Shown: one piece after another, positions 10,233-21,209 of the stretch
Layout of the letters: every line of letters begins with the position of its first letter
Position numbering within the stretch: position 1 is the first letter of the stretch
DNA from: Rhizomys pruinosus
Taxonomy: Eukaryota > Chordata > Mammalia > Rodentia > Spalacidae
Direction of reading: 5' to 3'
Assembly: GCA_009823505.1 (NCBI GenBank)
Contig: VZQC01013997.1
Coordinates: forward strand, 2,066,277 to 2,130,276
Length of the DNA stretch: 64,000 nucleotides
Notes under the pieces: model-generated
Databases searched by the model: none
Seen by the model: the letters and a program-made list of their open reading frames with translations, nothing else
What the model was told of the DNA's origin: nothing
Program-made: the position numbers and the translations under genes

Positions 10233-11404
10233 TTAATTTCTCAACTCTAGAGCATAAAAAGAGAGAAGGAGGGAAACATTCTGCCCAGAAGCCTCTGTTT
10301 CACACACACACATCAGGAAAACCACCTGTCTGGCAGAGGGAGGCTTTTCGGGGTGCCCTCGACCTCTGGCTAGTACTTTACTGACGCTCAGAGCACAAAT
10401 TTCCAGAAGTCTGGCTTCTGGGAGCCAATAATTGTTCTGTTCTGTCAGCGCAGCCGCCAGCAGGGCTTTCTGACTCTTTCTTCATTCCAGGAAACAGCCC
10501 TTTGGGGTTCTGCACTTCTGGGAAGCTGATTAGTAGCCCTCTAACAGGTGCCAGGAGTGCCTGCTCCTGCTCGCTGTGGCCGGCAGCTCTCCGTCTGCCT
10601 CGGGGTGGACATGGGACTGGGCATTTGGCCTGGTCCCCGTTCTAGCTACATGAGTCAGCCATGAACCATTCTTGTCAAACTGATTGACAAAAAAAGATGA
10701 TGTTACAATGCCCTGGTCAGAAAACCTTCCTGTCCGTACAGACACCAAGCCTCAGAAAGGAACTCTCTGAATTGACTGAATACTTCCTAGGAGGTCATTT
10801 CCAGCCTGAGTGACCCGGTCCATCCAGGAAAATAGAGATTTAAGATTTCTTAGTTTTCACAAAGTCTCTTCTATAGTTACAAAATTTTTACAGCCATTTT
10901 TGTGCTTTGGGGGAGATATATTCCAAGTTTTAGAGACAGAATGACTTCATTCTTCTACTTTTTTAAATGTGAGCTTCAGTTGCAAAGTAGAAAACCCAAA
11001 GCCAAGCAGGACCACAGGCAAGCCCTGGGGACTGCCTCCCCTTGTTCTCGGGGGGCCATGGCTTCCCCACGAAACACCTGTCCTTCCAAGCTGCAGCCGC
11101 ACTGCTCTTTGATCTAGGCATGAAATTTTTTCTCAGATTTTCACCCAAAAGAGCACAACATTTAAAAGATTCAGACTCTGGAGCTGAAGAGACCTCAGGG
11201 GTCCGGGACTTTCATGGCTGTGATAGTCTGCGCTGTCGGCTTCCCTGGATTTAGAGTCACCATGGAAACGCACCTCTGGCTGTGTCTGTGAGAGTTTCCA
11301 GGAAGGTTTCACTGATGTGGGAAGACGCACTGACCTGGATGCGGGCAGCGGCGTGATCAGATGGGCCGGGGTCCCAGACTAAACCAGAAGGGGAAAGCGA
11401 GCTG

Positions 11405-11562
11405 CGCACCAGCAAGCACTTCGCTCTGCTTCTTGCCTGTGGACACAGCCCACCCTGATGCCCCTGCCTCTATGGGTCCCTGTCAGGATAAGTCAAAGCA
11501 AGCCCTTCTTCCCTGAGGTGCTTCTCTCAGGTATTTGTCACAGCACTGTGACTGACACAATG
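11405..11562 (+). repeat. MER-like interspersed repeat fragment
   Basis: Shares the 3' layout of the copies at 42535, 52655 and 55375: a CT-rich body, a caaagcaagcccttcttccc block, then tcaggtatttgtcacagcac and a gtgactgacac end. I do not name the family. Confidence 0.45.
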
Positions 11563-11696
11563 ACCTAAGTTAGCAAGTCATTTCCCCCTCCACCCTTGAT
11601 TTTCTCATCTGTAAAATGGCATAATCAGCAGCACCTCAACATCAAAGAATGGCTGCCTCGGGGCGGACATGGAGAGTGGAGCAATCGGCAATAAGG

Positions 11697-11856
11697 TTTT
11701 TTTGTTTTTGTTTTTGTTTGTGTTTTTGCTTTTTGTCTTTTCGAGACAAGGTCCCAGGAGCCTCAGGCTGTCCTGGAACTCACTCTGTAGACCAGGCTGG
11801 CCTTGAACTCACAAAGATCCACCTGCCTCTGCCTTCCAAGTGCTAGGATTACAAAT
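11697..11856 (-). repeat. B1 SINE, 5' truncated
   Basis: Reverse B1 with a TTTTG-repeat tail, ttcgagacaaggtcccagga, and the body to gtgctaggatta; the 5' end is missing. Confidence 0.88.
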
Positions 11857-11985
11857 AAAGGCAAAAATCTTCCTGGTCTTCCTAGGCTAGCTATTCAAGG
11901 CTGTCTCAATTCTACTTAGTGGAGATTATGTCATTTTCTATCATAGAAATACTTTTGTATTTTAAGATATGAAAAGTGACCAGGT

Positions 11986-12201
11986 TTTTTTTTTCCTTAA
12001 GTTTTTTTATTATTTTTATTTTATGTGTATGAGTGTCATTCCTGCATGGAGGTAGGTGCATCTGCATTGTCTAATGGCCAAGGAGGTCAGAAGAGGGCCT
12101 CGGATCAAACACTTGTTAGCCACCATGTAGGTGCTGGGAACCAAACCAGGGTCCTCTGCAAGGGCAGCCAGTGTTCTTAACTGCTGAGCTATCTCTCTTC
12201 T
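11986..12201 (-). repeat. B2 SINE, first of a head-to-tail pair
   Basis: Reverse B2 with a short body deletion. With the next B2 it is bracketed by one short direct repeat (ccaggttttt at 11980-11989 and 12418-12427). Confidence 0.82.
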
Positions 12202-12202
12202 T

Positions 12203-12412
12203 TAAGATTTTAATATATGTATATATGTGTACCTCCAGGAGTCTGTCTCTACCATGTGCATGCAGTGCCCATAGAGGCCAGAAGGGGGCATGGGATCCCT
12301 AGAACTAGAATTCCAGGCAGCTGTGAGCCACCATGTGGGTGCTGGGAACCAATCCTGGGTCCTCTGCAAGAGCAGCGAGTGCCCTTAAGTACTGAGCCAT
12401 CTCTCTAGCTCC
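12203..12412 (-). repeat. B2 SINE, second of the pair
   Basis: Reverse B2 (tctgcaagagcagcgagtgc, gagccatctctctagctcc). It ends 60 bp from the exon J donor. Confidence 0.85.
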
Positions 12413-12471
12413 AATGCCCAGGTTTTTAAAACTCAGAATGCAAACAATAAATATAGTCACGGAGGAGATAC

Positions 12472-12601
12472 CTGATGGTACCAAGGTGTCTGGGGAGCCG
12501 TTGGCAGAGCCGTCAGTGTTGTCACCGCTCTCTCCAAATTCTTTCTTATATATGGACAGCATGTATGAGATCCTGTAGTCTAGCCTGACACTCAGGATGA
12601 A
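12472..12601 (-). CDS. Itpr2: Itpr2 exon J: solenoid segment and variable linker
   Basis: 43 codons (509-551) plus the first G of residue 552. FILSVRLDYRISYMLSIYKK is a conserved helical stretch shared by IP3R paralogues; EFGESGDNTDGSANGSPDTL is a paralogue-specific flexible acidic/serine-rich linker. The acceptor is gtctcctag and the donor CATCAG|gtatct. Phase 0 in, phase 1 out. Two B2 copies lie within 60 bp of the donor. Confidence 0.96.
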
Positions 12602-12702
12602 CTAGGAGACACATGCAAAATGGTAAACTTAGTTCTAGCACAGTGCTTGTGAACACCACTCTTCTTTACTTAAGATGAAACAATCAGCACAGCATTTAAA
12701 AA

Positions 12703-12885
12703 CACAAGATGGCTCGGCAGGTCGAACCAGGTTAAACCAGGTCGAACCAGGTTGCCGGGCTGACTTCCATCTGCAGAACCCACATAAAGGTGGAAGGAGA
12801 GGTTCACTCCACAAAGTTGTTCTCGCCCATACTGTGGCACCCATGCTCCACCCTGCACGCACGCACGCACGCGCACACACACACA

Positions 12886-12930
<45 letters not shown>
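12703..12930 (+). repeat. tRNA-derived SINE (B3-like) with CA tail
   Basis: gatggctcggcaggt head containing a small local duplication of aaccaggt, then cagaacccacataaaggtgg, aaagttgttctc, and a CA run (12863-12929). The family call is tentative. Confidence 0.55.
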
Positions 12931-12932
<2 letters not shown>

Positions 12933-13111
12933 CAACCACACAGCTGCCAATCTTCCAAATGATCCAACCAGAGACTTTATTTGTAAACTTTACCCCTTAG
13001 TTGTCCATGGATTTATGTTAGCATTCAGATAAAGAAACGGAATCCATCATCAGTAGTCGGTGTCAGTGAAAGCACACAGAAATTTTCATTAGGTTTTTAT
13101 GATTGAGGTTC

Positions 13112-13280
13112 TTTTTTTGTTTTTTCATTTTGGATTTGTTTGTTTGAAACAGGGTCTCAATGTAGCCTAGCCTGGCCTCAAACTCACTGTGTACCAGAGG
13201 GTCCCCTTGAATGCCTCACCTCCTGCCTCCATGTCCCACGGGCTAGGATCACAGGTGTTTGCCACTACATGTGCCACGCA
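13112..13280 (-). repeat. B1 SINE, old copy
   Basis: Reverse B1 with a T-rich tail, gaaacagggtctcaatgtag, and gctaggatcacaggtgtttg. Diverged. Confidence 0.75.
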
Positions 13281-14151
13281 GCAGTTTTTAGAAACAAGGA
13301 AATCTGATGCCCCACCATCCTCCCATGAATGTTCCAGGTTCTTGTGAGTCTGGACGAAAAAGTAATGCTGACGTAGTGCCACGCACACTTGCGTTCCTCC
13401 TTGGTATGAGACAGCACCAAAGCTTCCCGCACAGAAAGGCTGACATCTCCACAGCTGCAGAGTTGGCCGGGCTACACAAGAACGGACCTGGAAGCCAGGT
13501 CAGCTGAACGCTGACTCCTCCCTTTGTCACCTTGTTTCTTTGGGTTCCTCTTGTCACTGTGTCATTGCCTGGTTTATGAACAGAAATGAAGTATCCCATA
13601 ATGCTCCAGCTTTGTTGGGAGCCCTGGGGAACCCAAATACTTGGGAGGCCTTGCCCAGGAAGAGTGATAACTGAGCTGGGAAGCAATGACAGCACTGTCC
13701 TCTGATAAGGAAATTACACAGGAGGCTGAACACAGGTCAGAAAAGGCCCGAGGCTGTCAATCAGATGTGCTCTGGGTTAGAGAAGATTTACTCAGCATCC
13801 ACCTAATTGGACTGAGATGAGGTGTTTACTGAGTATAATGACTATCAGTGTCCCCTATGGTCTCAGAAGGGTCTCATTAGAGCAGCGAGTCAGATGGCAC
13901 CCCCAAGCCTCAGGGAGACGGGGCTTCATGGTATCCTCTGACCTCCTCTCTCAAGGCCTCAACTGCAGGTCTGCCCATCCTCCCTCTCCTAAGACTCCAC
14001 CCCCTCACTGATCACTGTTATCACCAGCAGTCTCCTTGCACTCTCAGAGTTGTTCATAGAGTCCACTTCCCCTGGAATACCCTTCTCCACTCCATGAGAG
14101 CAAGCGTGTGAGGTCCCCGCCAAGGCGCACAGTGCATTCATTTTTAAATGA

Positions 14152-14397
14152 TGCTTGCTCCACCCTCCAGCCAGTACTCCAATCTCAGTACCTCCCTCCG
14201 TGCTTGCTCCACCCTCCACCACTTCTCCAATCTCAGTACCTCCCTCCCCGCTTGCTCCACCCTCCAGCCAGTACTCCAATCTCAGTACCTCCCTCCCCGC
14301 TTGCTCCACCCTCCAGCCAGTACTCCAATCTCAGTACCTCCCTCCTTGCTTGCTCCACCCTCCAGCCAGTACTCCAATCTCAGTACCTCCCTCCCCG
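14152..14397. repeat. 49-bp minisatellite, five copies
   Basis: Five units of 48-49 bp, starting at about 14152, 14201, 14250, 14299 and 14348. Each contains gcttgctccaccctccagcc and caatctcagtacctccctcc. The units are nearly identical, so this could vary in copy number. Confidence 0.95.
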
Positions 14398-14791
14398 CTT
14401 CCTTTCCATATCCCTCGCCTCCCTCCTACCACCACGCTGCTGGATCCTGCAAAGCTTCTGGGGGGAGCAGGCCCATGCCAGCTGCTCTGGTTAAGTTCAC
14501 ACACACTTAGGTGGGTGCTGAGGAAGGAACCGCCGTACATAAAAGGCACCTGGGATGTAAATCTGGGTTTTGAAAAGCTTAAGGTCCAGAAGGAAAGCAA
14601 GCAGCAGGGCTACTCCTTGACCAACACGCCATGCACACAGCCACACACACTCCCATTAATGAGGGGTTTGCAGTGGGGAAGGCAGGCCAACCCTGGGAAC
14701 AGTGGACTAAGAAAGGGCTCGAGGGGGCTCCAGAAGCAGGAGGGTGGGGACAGACGCTCATGGAATTTTACTTCATAAATATAACCAAAAG

Positions 14792-14949
14792 GGCCAGGCG
14801 TGGTGGCACATGCCTTTAATCCCAGCACTCGGGAGGCAGAGGCAGGCAGGTCTCTGTGAGTTCAAAGCCAGCCTGGTCTACATAGCAAGCTCCAGGACAG
14901 CTGGGACTAAAGAGAGACCCTGTCTCAAAAAGACCCAAAGAAAAAATTA
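14792..14949 (+). repeat. B1 SINE
   Basis: Full B1 from ggccaggcgtggtggcacat to ctcaaaaagacccaaag. Confidence 0.92.
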
Positions 14950-15048
14950 TATATACATAATCTCCCAAAGGAAAACTTTCTTCCTCTAGTGTATCTAATT
15001 ATAAAAATAAATATAGGGTATAAGGTAAAGAGGAAAAGGGGGGATAAA

Positions 15049-15282
15049 AAGCTGGAGAGATAGCTCAGCAGTTAAGGCACTGGCTGCTCTGGTAGAGGAT
15101 CCAGGTTTGAATACCAGCACCTGCATGGTAGCTAACAACCATCTATAAATCCAATTCCAGGGAATCCGATGCCTTCTCCTGACCTGCACGGCCACTGCAT
15201 GACACAGGTGCGCTTACACACGTGCGGGAAAGATAACTCTTAAACATAGAAAATAAAAAAATAAAATATTTTTTAAAAAACA
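15049..15282 (+). repeat. B2 SINE
   Basis: B2 with head gctggagagatagctcagca, body ggaatccgatgccttctcct, and an AT-rich tail. The next SINE begins in its tail. Confidence 0.88.
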
Positions 15283-15790
15283 AGCTGGGCGCAGTGGCTC
15301 ACACCTGTAATCACAGCGCTCCAAGCCCTCGGGGGCTGAGGCAGGAGAAATGCCAGGAGTTCGAGGTCAGCTTGAGTTATACAGCGAGTTATATAGTGAG
15401 TTATAGAGTGAGTTACACAGTGAGTTATATAGTGAGTTATATGGTGAGTTATATGGTGAGTTATACAGTGAGTTATACAGTGAGTTATATAGTGAGTTAT
15501 ATAGTGAGTTAGTTATATAGTGAGTTATATAGTGAGTTAAACAGTGAGTTATACAGTGAGTTATATAGTGAGTTATATAGTGAGTTATATAATGAGTTAT
15601 ATAGTGAGTTATACAGTGAGTTATACAGTGAGTTATATAGTGAGTTATATAGTGAGTTATATAGTGAGTTATACAGTGAGTTATATAGTGAGTTATATAG
15701 TGAGTTATATAGTGAGTTATACAGTGAGTTATATAGTGAGTTCCAAGCCAGCCAGGCCTGCAGAATGAGAACTTGTCTCCAAGTTAAAAA
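15283..15790 (+). repeat. B1/B4-type SINE split by an internal tandem repeat
   Basis: The left part runs gctgggcgcagtggctcaca to ggagttcgaggtcagcttga. The right part (15742-15790) runs ccaagccagccaggcctgca to cttgtctccaagtt and an A-rich tail. The 12-bp array lies exactly where the SINE consensus repeats its own ...gagttcc segment. Confidence 0.75.
15373..15741. repeat. 12-bp tandem repeat, about 31 copies
   Basis: Array of gagttatatagt with gagttatacagt variants. Because 12 is a multiple of three, both strands have long open frames of low complexity (for example NSLY repeats). They are artefacts of the repeat. Confidence 0.97.
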
Positions 15791-16814
15791 ACAAAACCAA
15801 ACAAAAAGACAGAGAAAGCCATTACAGGTCAGAGAATGAGAACCAAAAGATATCCACTGGGAGAAAGAAAACGAGAAGGGGATTAAAATGAAAGGAAGGA
15901 TGAAGGACAGCCAGACCCTGAGGAGGAAGAGCTGGCGGGGACCCGGGAGCAGAGCGGCCAGCGAGTGTGGCGGCAACGTGTCTGTCGGCAACGTGTCTGA
16001 GAATAGATGTTCTGAGAAAGAAACAGGTCGCAGGCATGTGCACAGAGGCTGTTAAACAGGAGAAGCCGGCAGCAAACTGAGGCTCCAGGAATATTCAGCA
16101 CGTGTGGGAGGACCCAGAACCAGGCAGTCTGACCTGGCCATGCAGCTCCGTGTCCCTTCCTGTGAGGGGCGCCTCTGCAGTAACTTAGGGAGAAAAAGGC
16201 CGCAGGACTCAGAGCTGGCAGCAGGGCAGGGTGAGGCTGAACTGGGCATCTGTAGGTTCCTGGGTTGGGTGGCCTCTTCCCTTTTCAGCTTCAGGGTTGG
16301 GAAACATTAGGTGGATTTTCAGGGTCATAAGCACAGGCTGGGAACCCAGCCAACGTTTCTCAAGACTCAGCTTTTGGAAATCCTGGAGGAACTGGGAAGC
16401 GCCTTATGATTATAAATCTAATTATTGTGAATGAAAGATGTGCAGACCTTCCAGGACTGCTGACCTACTTCTGGGAGCTCAGTCTACATTACGCGATGAT
16501 GAAAGATTTGGTAAACTGAATTCAGACTCTTAAGAGATTCTTGAAAGCTCCATGCTCCATTCTCTAATTCTGGAATAAATGCTATAATGAAGGTATCAAA
16601 AACCTGCTTCTCAAATTTACCCAAAGCAGAAAATGCTAGGAATTCATAGTCACCATGAGAGGTCCAGTCACTAAATTGGATGCATGTAATCATTGATCTT
16701 GTTAAACTGATAAAGCTATTTTTTAACCTTGGCTAACTTACACCCCCCCCCAAAAAAAAAGTTCCTAGCCCCTCAGAAACATAAAAGCAATGATTAACAA
16801 GTTTAGTACTGATT

Positions 16815-16918
16815 TGGGGAGGAAGGAGACAGGGTCTTGCCAGCCTTGAATGCACAGAGAGCCCCCTGCCTCAGCCTCCTGAGTGCTGAAATCATAGGCT
16901 GCCACTCCATGCTGACCA
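16815..16918 (-). repeat. B1 SINE relic
   Basis: gagacagggtcttgccagcc and ctgcctcagcctcctgagtg, then an aaatcataggctgccactcc end. Heavily diverged. Confidence 0.55.
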
Positions 16919-17248
16919 ATAAGAAAAGTTCTGGGTTTTCTGTGACAACGAATCTGGATACAGGGAATGTATTAATGTTTCATTCCATTAAAAACAGGAA
17001 AATAATCGGAATGCAATCATTAACTTCGCTTGCTTTAAAAGTTTCTTAAATGAAGGAGAAACTCAATCAGGGTCAATACTAAAAAACAAATACACATGAA
17101 AGCAGTTTATCAACCTCAAAGTACACTGCAATTGCTCCATGTCATCATTAGTATAATTCATAGGTATGAACCAATTGACTAATATGTTAAGTAGCATCCA
17201 TGTGAAATTTCTTAACAGCTCTGTCCTTCTCTTAAAAAATAAAACTAG

Positions 17249-17472
17249 GGGCTGGAGAGATGGCTCAGCAGTTGAGAGCACCGACTGCTCTTGCAGAGGA
17301 CCCAGGTTCGATTCCCAGCACCCACGTGGCAGCTAAGAACCACCTTTAACTCCAGTTCCAGGGGAATCCGACGCCTTCTTCTGACCTCTGCGGCACTGCA
17401 TGACACGGGTGCACCAACCTGCATGCAGTACACTCATACACATAAAAAATAATAAATAAAAAAATAAAAATA
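17249..17472 (+). repeat. B2 SINE
   Basis: B2 without the 17-bp duplication, flanked by aaataaaactag at 17237-17248 and 17473-17484. Confidence 0.95.
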
Positions 17473-17485
17473 AAATAAAACTAGA

Positions 17486-17640
17486 ACTGGGTGTGGTGGC
17501 ACACACCTTTAATCCCAGCACTAGGGAGGCAGAAGCAGGTGGATCTCTGTGAGTTCAAGACCAGCTGGTCAACATAGTGAGTTTCAGGTCTCTATAGGAG
17601 ACTCTGTCTCAAAAAGACAAAAATAAAATTAAATAAATAA
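17486..17640 (+). repeat. B1 SINE
   Basis: B1 starting aactgggtgtggtggcacac, with a small internal deletion at gaccagctggtcaacatag, ending in an AAAT-rich tail. It lies immediately after a B2. Confidence 0.9.
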
Positions 17641-17727
17641 GTAAAATTAGACTAATACCATTTCAGAAAAAAATTATACTAGGAGCATTTCAGGATAAAA
17701 TTAAACCAATAGCATTTACATAGTAAA

Positions 17728-17886
17728 ATCAGGTGTAGTGGCAGAAAGATCTGTGATTTTAGTACTCAGGAAGATATGGCAGGAGGCTTGCCAAGGGTTC
17801 CAGATCAGCCTGTGCTAAAGAGCCTGGTTCCAACACACACACACACATGCACACATGCACGCGCACACACACACCACACACACAGG
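17728..17886 (+). repeat. B1 relic with CA tail
   Basis: caggtgtagtggcagaaaga, gatcagcctgtgctaaagag, then CA/GCAC dinucleotides. It stops 80 bp short of the exon I donor. Confidence 0.5.
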
Positions 17887-17965
17887 TGGTGCCCTAGAAC
17901 AAAGCTTAAATAAAACCAACAAGTGAAACGGGCTCTCTGTTGCGGTGTCTAGACAAGAGACGCAC

Positions 17966-18159
17966 CTGCAGAATCTCAATAATCTTGAGCTTTGTATCCA
18001 TCACGGTCACGTCCTCGTGCTCGCTGGGGCTGGCCTGCTTGCTGGGGTGGACACTGGGAGGCACGTCGGGCACACTCACTGGGAAGATGGAGCCTCTACT
18101 AAGCACCATCTGAGTCATCATCTCCCCCACTCCGTGAATGGTCCTCATGACATTGTTGC
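17966..18159 (-). CDS. Itpr2: Itpr2 exon I: solenoid segment
   Basis: GC completes residue 444 (Gly), then 64 codons (445-508): [20 protein letters not shown], the paralogue-specific [20 protein letters not shown], then [19 protein letters not shown]. The acceptor is ctccttgcag and the donor CTGCAG|gtgcgt. In the family NVMR.IHGVGE and [11 protein letters not shown] are near-invariant. The Pro/Ser-rich middle is a disordered-looking linker. Its upstream junction matches the place where type 1 receptors carry the optional SIII microexon. Confidence 0.97.
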
Positions 18160-18487
18160 CTGCAAGGAGAAGGGGCTCAGTCAACGGAGCAGCCCCTGGG
18201 CAGCCACGACAGCACGCCACCTACTCACTTTATTACAGGAACCTGGGCACAACCCTTGTATCCAAACCTGTAACCCCTGCACCTTCAACATTTTACACCT
18301 TGTAAAAGCTCGTGTTCATCAGTGTGATAGGTAGTGGCCTTATAAGGCTGCTGCAGAATGGCCTGATCTGGGAATCAAAGGTACCAACAACAAACTTCAC
18401 TGCATCATTTGGAGATCCATGGTTGGGATGGTGTCACTCAGAGTGGGAACAGGACACAAATGCATTCAAGACAAAAAAGAATCTAGG

Positions 18488-18560
18488 GTGCAGCTCAGGA
18501 GTAGAGGGAGTACTTAGCATGAGTGAGGTCCTGGACTCAGTCCCCACCCAGGATGGAGGA
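18488..18560 (+). repeat. ID-type SINE (BC1-like)
   Basis: gggtgcagctcaggagtaga, gtgaggtcctggactcagtc, then a GGA-rich expansion in place of the A-tail. Confidence 0.7.
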
Positions 18561-18672
18561 AGAGGAAGAGGAAGAGGAGGAAGAGGAGGAGGAGAAAGAG
18601 GAGGAAGAAGAGGAAAAGGAGGAAGAAGAGGAAGAGGAGGAAGAAGCGGAGGAGGATGAGAAGGAGGATCAG
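18552..18672. repeat. GGA/GAA purine repeat
   Basis: Imperfect GAAGAGGA-type run beginning at the ID element's tail. Confidence 0.95.
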
Positions 18673-18712
18673 CCCTTCTCTCTACATTTGCAATGAAGAT
18701 ATTTCAGAACTG

Positions 18713-19303
18713 TCCTGGATAGCTTTAGTGTCAACTTGACATACCTGGGTAGAGGGAGCCTCAATTGGGGAAGTGGCTCCATTGGACCAGCCTGTGGCCA
18801 TGTCTGTGGAGTATTTTCTTGACTGTTGAGTGATGTGAGATGGCCCAGCCCACTGTGGGCAGTACCACCCCTGGACAGGTTGTTGTGTATTGTATAAGAA
18901 AGCAGGCTGGAGCCGGGCATGGTGGCATGCCTTTAATCCTAGCACTTGGGAGGCAGAGGCAGGCGGATCTTTGTGAGTTCAAGGCCAGCCTGGTCTACAG
19001 AGTGAGTTCCAGGACAGCTGGGACTACAGGGAGACCCTGTCTCAAAAAGACCCAAGAAAAAAAAAAAAAAAAGAAAGAAAGCAGGCTGGGCATGGGCCAG
19101 GGGAGCAAGCCAGTGAACAGCATTCCTCCATGGCCTGTGCTTCAGCTCCTGCCTCCAGGTTCCTGCCCTGAGTTCCTACCTTGGGCTCCCTAAGTGATGA
19201 ACTGTGTGTGACCTTGGAAATATAAGCTAAATAAACCCTTTCCTCCTCAAATTGATTTTGGTCAGAATGTTTTGTCACAGCAATGGAGAAGCAAACTAGA
19301 ACA
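18713..19303 (+). repeat. URR1-like DNA transposon with nested B1
   Basis: Non-autonomous element also present at 36875-37279: tgtcctggatagctttagtg start, tggcccagcccactgtgggc core, ataaaccctttcctcctcaa near the end. Assignment to URR1 (hAT-Charlie) is from memory of the consensus. It is interrupted at 18911-19075 by a B1. Confidence 0.75.
18911..19075 (+). repeat. B1 SINE nested in the URR1-like element
   Basis: B1 flanked by a perfect 14-bp duplication of host element sequence (agaaagcaggctgg, 18897-18910 and 19076-19089), so it is younger than the transposon. Confidence 0.96.
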
Positions 19304-19617
19304 AGACCCATACAAAATGACAGATTAAAAGGAAGTAGACATTTCTCTGAAAATGTGCACCCAGTGTGTGTTCTTGTTCTGGGTATCTGTGATATCCAGA
19401 TCAGATGCATCCACAAGATACTCACTCCTATCACACCGATATACCCTGGCTTTTAAACAATGATCAACAATAAAAAGGCTTTAACCTCTAAGATACAATG
19501 AATTACAAATAGAGATACAAAAACTGTGACCAAGTCCCCATAACCAGATTAGCAAGGTTCTTTTTTTCTCTCTCTGCAAAATGCTTGAACGCTGAAGTTT
19601 AAACTCCTGAGCAACCA

Positions 19618-19728
19618 GAGTGGATGGTGCCTGTCTTCCTGATCACTCAAGAGATCAAGAGAGCCCAGGAGCTCTGGGCCAGCCTGGCAACACAATGAGA
19701 AACTGCTTCAAAAGAAACAAGAAGAATT
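19618..19728 (+). repeat. B1 relic
   Basis: gatggtgcctgtcttcctga, gccagcctggcaacacaatg, and an A-rich end. Confidence 0.5.
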
Positions 19729-20493
19729 GAAAGCTCCACAGAGTGCATTCTTTCCTTGGAAACAGAGAAAAAGCCCAAACAAAACCTGTGGTTCCACCAG
19801 CTTTTACTTTCCTTTCATGGCTGGTTTTAGAAGCCCCTTAACTAAGCCATAAAGTCATAGACCCTGCTGGCTGCACCATCAACACCCTGCTGCTGGCTCG
19901 GCCCAGGACTGTTTGGTTTCAACTGATTTTTTTTTTAAGAGAGCCTTGGAGATGATCTTCTTGATTTGTTCAAAATGGTTAAACCACTGCCGCTTGCTTA
20001 AGCCTCCAGCAGGTCAGCTGGGTGACTTCTGACATGAGAGGGCTCTAGGGTCATTTTCTGAACAGGTCTCTCATGAGGGATAGGAAGCGTGTTTACATAA
20101 GTGCATGCCATCAACATGTCACTTCTTCATCTCCACCCGTCTTTCCCCAAGTCTCAAATCACCATTTTATTTTCCCATAAATACCTGTCCTTGAAGAGTG
20201 GGACTGGATTCTGGCTGCCTAGTCAATAAACTCTTTCAAAACTCACAGCCTTCTTAAATGCCAACATGGCATAGTGGTAAAGGTCATGGCTCGATACCAA
20301 GAACACACAAACCATCCAATGCCAACTTTGACCATCCCTACTCCCTACTCAAGACAAGGGATTTTTAGTTTTGCTTATATAATAGTGAAGGAGCTAGAAA
20401 GCAGGATTAAGGAGAAACCACTTCTCATCTGGGGAGAAGTCTGAATTCTTTGGCTTCCATCTGTCCTTCTGGTTTGAATAGAAAACCATTATT

Positions 20494-20754
20494 TGGGGCT
20501 GGAGAGATGGCTCAGTGGTTAAGAGCACCAAATGCTCTTTCAGAGGACCAGAGTTCGATTCCCAGCACCCACATGGCAGCTAAAAACCATCTTTAAGCTG
20601 GGCATGGTGGTGCACGCCTTTAATCCTAGAATTCTGGGAGGCAGAGGCAGGCAGATGGATCTCTGACTGAGTTCAAGGCCACCCTGGTCTACAGAGTGAG
20701 TTCCAGGCCAGCTGGGGCTATAGGGAGACCCTGTCTCCAAAAGATAAAGGAAAA
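20494..20754 (+). repeat. Chimeric B2-head/B1 SINE, copy 1
   Basis: A 103-bp B2 head (20494-20596, ggggctggagagatggctca to aaaaaccatcttta) runs straight into a complete B1 (20597-20754, gctgggcatggtggtgcacg). The whole is bracketed by one perfect 14-bp target duplication (agaaaaccattatt, 20480-20493 and 20755-20768). No B2 3' half follows the B1. The same junction recurs at 43330-43572. Confidence 0.93.
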
Positions 20755-20804
20755 AGAAAACCATTATTCAGAACCCACCAAAAAATAATAATAATAATTC
20801 CTAG

Positions 20805-20935
20805 CTGGGTGTGGTAGTGCATGCCTTTAATCCCATCACTTGAGAGGCAGATGCAGGTGGATCTCTGTGAGTTGAAGGCCAGCCTGGTCTACATAGCGAG
20901 CTCCGGGCCAGCTGGGGCTACAGGGAGACCTTGTC

Positions 20936-20984
<49 letters not shown>

Positions 20985-20985
20985 A
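20805..20985 (+). repeat. B1 SINE with AAAT microsatellite tail
   Basis: B1 (agctgggtgtggtagtgcat) whose tail has expanded to about 11 AAAT units. Confidence 0.93.
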
Positions 20986-21025
20986 CCTCCTGTCCAAGGT
21001 TGATATAAAAATAGGTAACAATCAG

Positions 21026-21209
21026 GACTGGAGAGATGGTTCAGAGGTTAAGAGCACTGGCTGCTCTTGCAGAGGACTTGGGTTTGGTTCCCAGCACCTA
21101 CATGGCAGCTAACAACCATCGGTAACTGATCAGACGTCTTCTGCTCTCCATGGATTGCACTTACACGCATGCAGGCAATACACTCATACACATAAAACAA
21201 AAATAATAA
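21026..21209 (+). repeat. B2 SINE
   Basis: actggagagatggttcagag head with a shortened body, ending acactcatacacataaaaca. Directly followed by another B2. Confidence 0.9.

Larger units (their letters stand above)
8859..12471 (-). other. Itpr2: Itpr2 intron J-K
   Basis: 3.6-kb intron with B2 and B1 copies listed separately and a MER-like relic. 8880-9330 and 10245-11400 are largely unique and contain no coding signal that I can support. Confidence 0.93.
12602..17965 (-). other. Itpr2: Itpr2 intron I-J
   Basis: 5.4-kb intron with SINEs and two striking tandem repeats (49-bp and 12-bp units). 13280-14150, 15760-16815 and 16920-17235 show no repeat or exon that I can support. Reading frames of 60-135 codons there match nothing I recognise. 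Confidence 0.92.

Noticed and set aside
14108..14778. Plus-strand frames of 120-207 codons over the 49-bp minisatellite
   Set aside because: Three overlapping frames read the same repeat; no recognised domain and no splice evidence.
15294..15991. 160-codon frame of NSLY repeats and its counterpart on the other strand
   Set aside because: Product of the 12-bp tandem array within a SINE.
20261..20320. Possible tRNA-like sequence (ggcatagtggtaaaggtcatgg)
   Set aside because: Box A and box B spacing and the cloverleaf do not fit; probably a SINE relic or chance.
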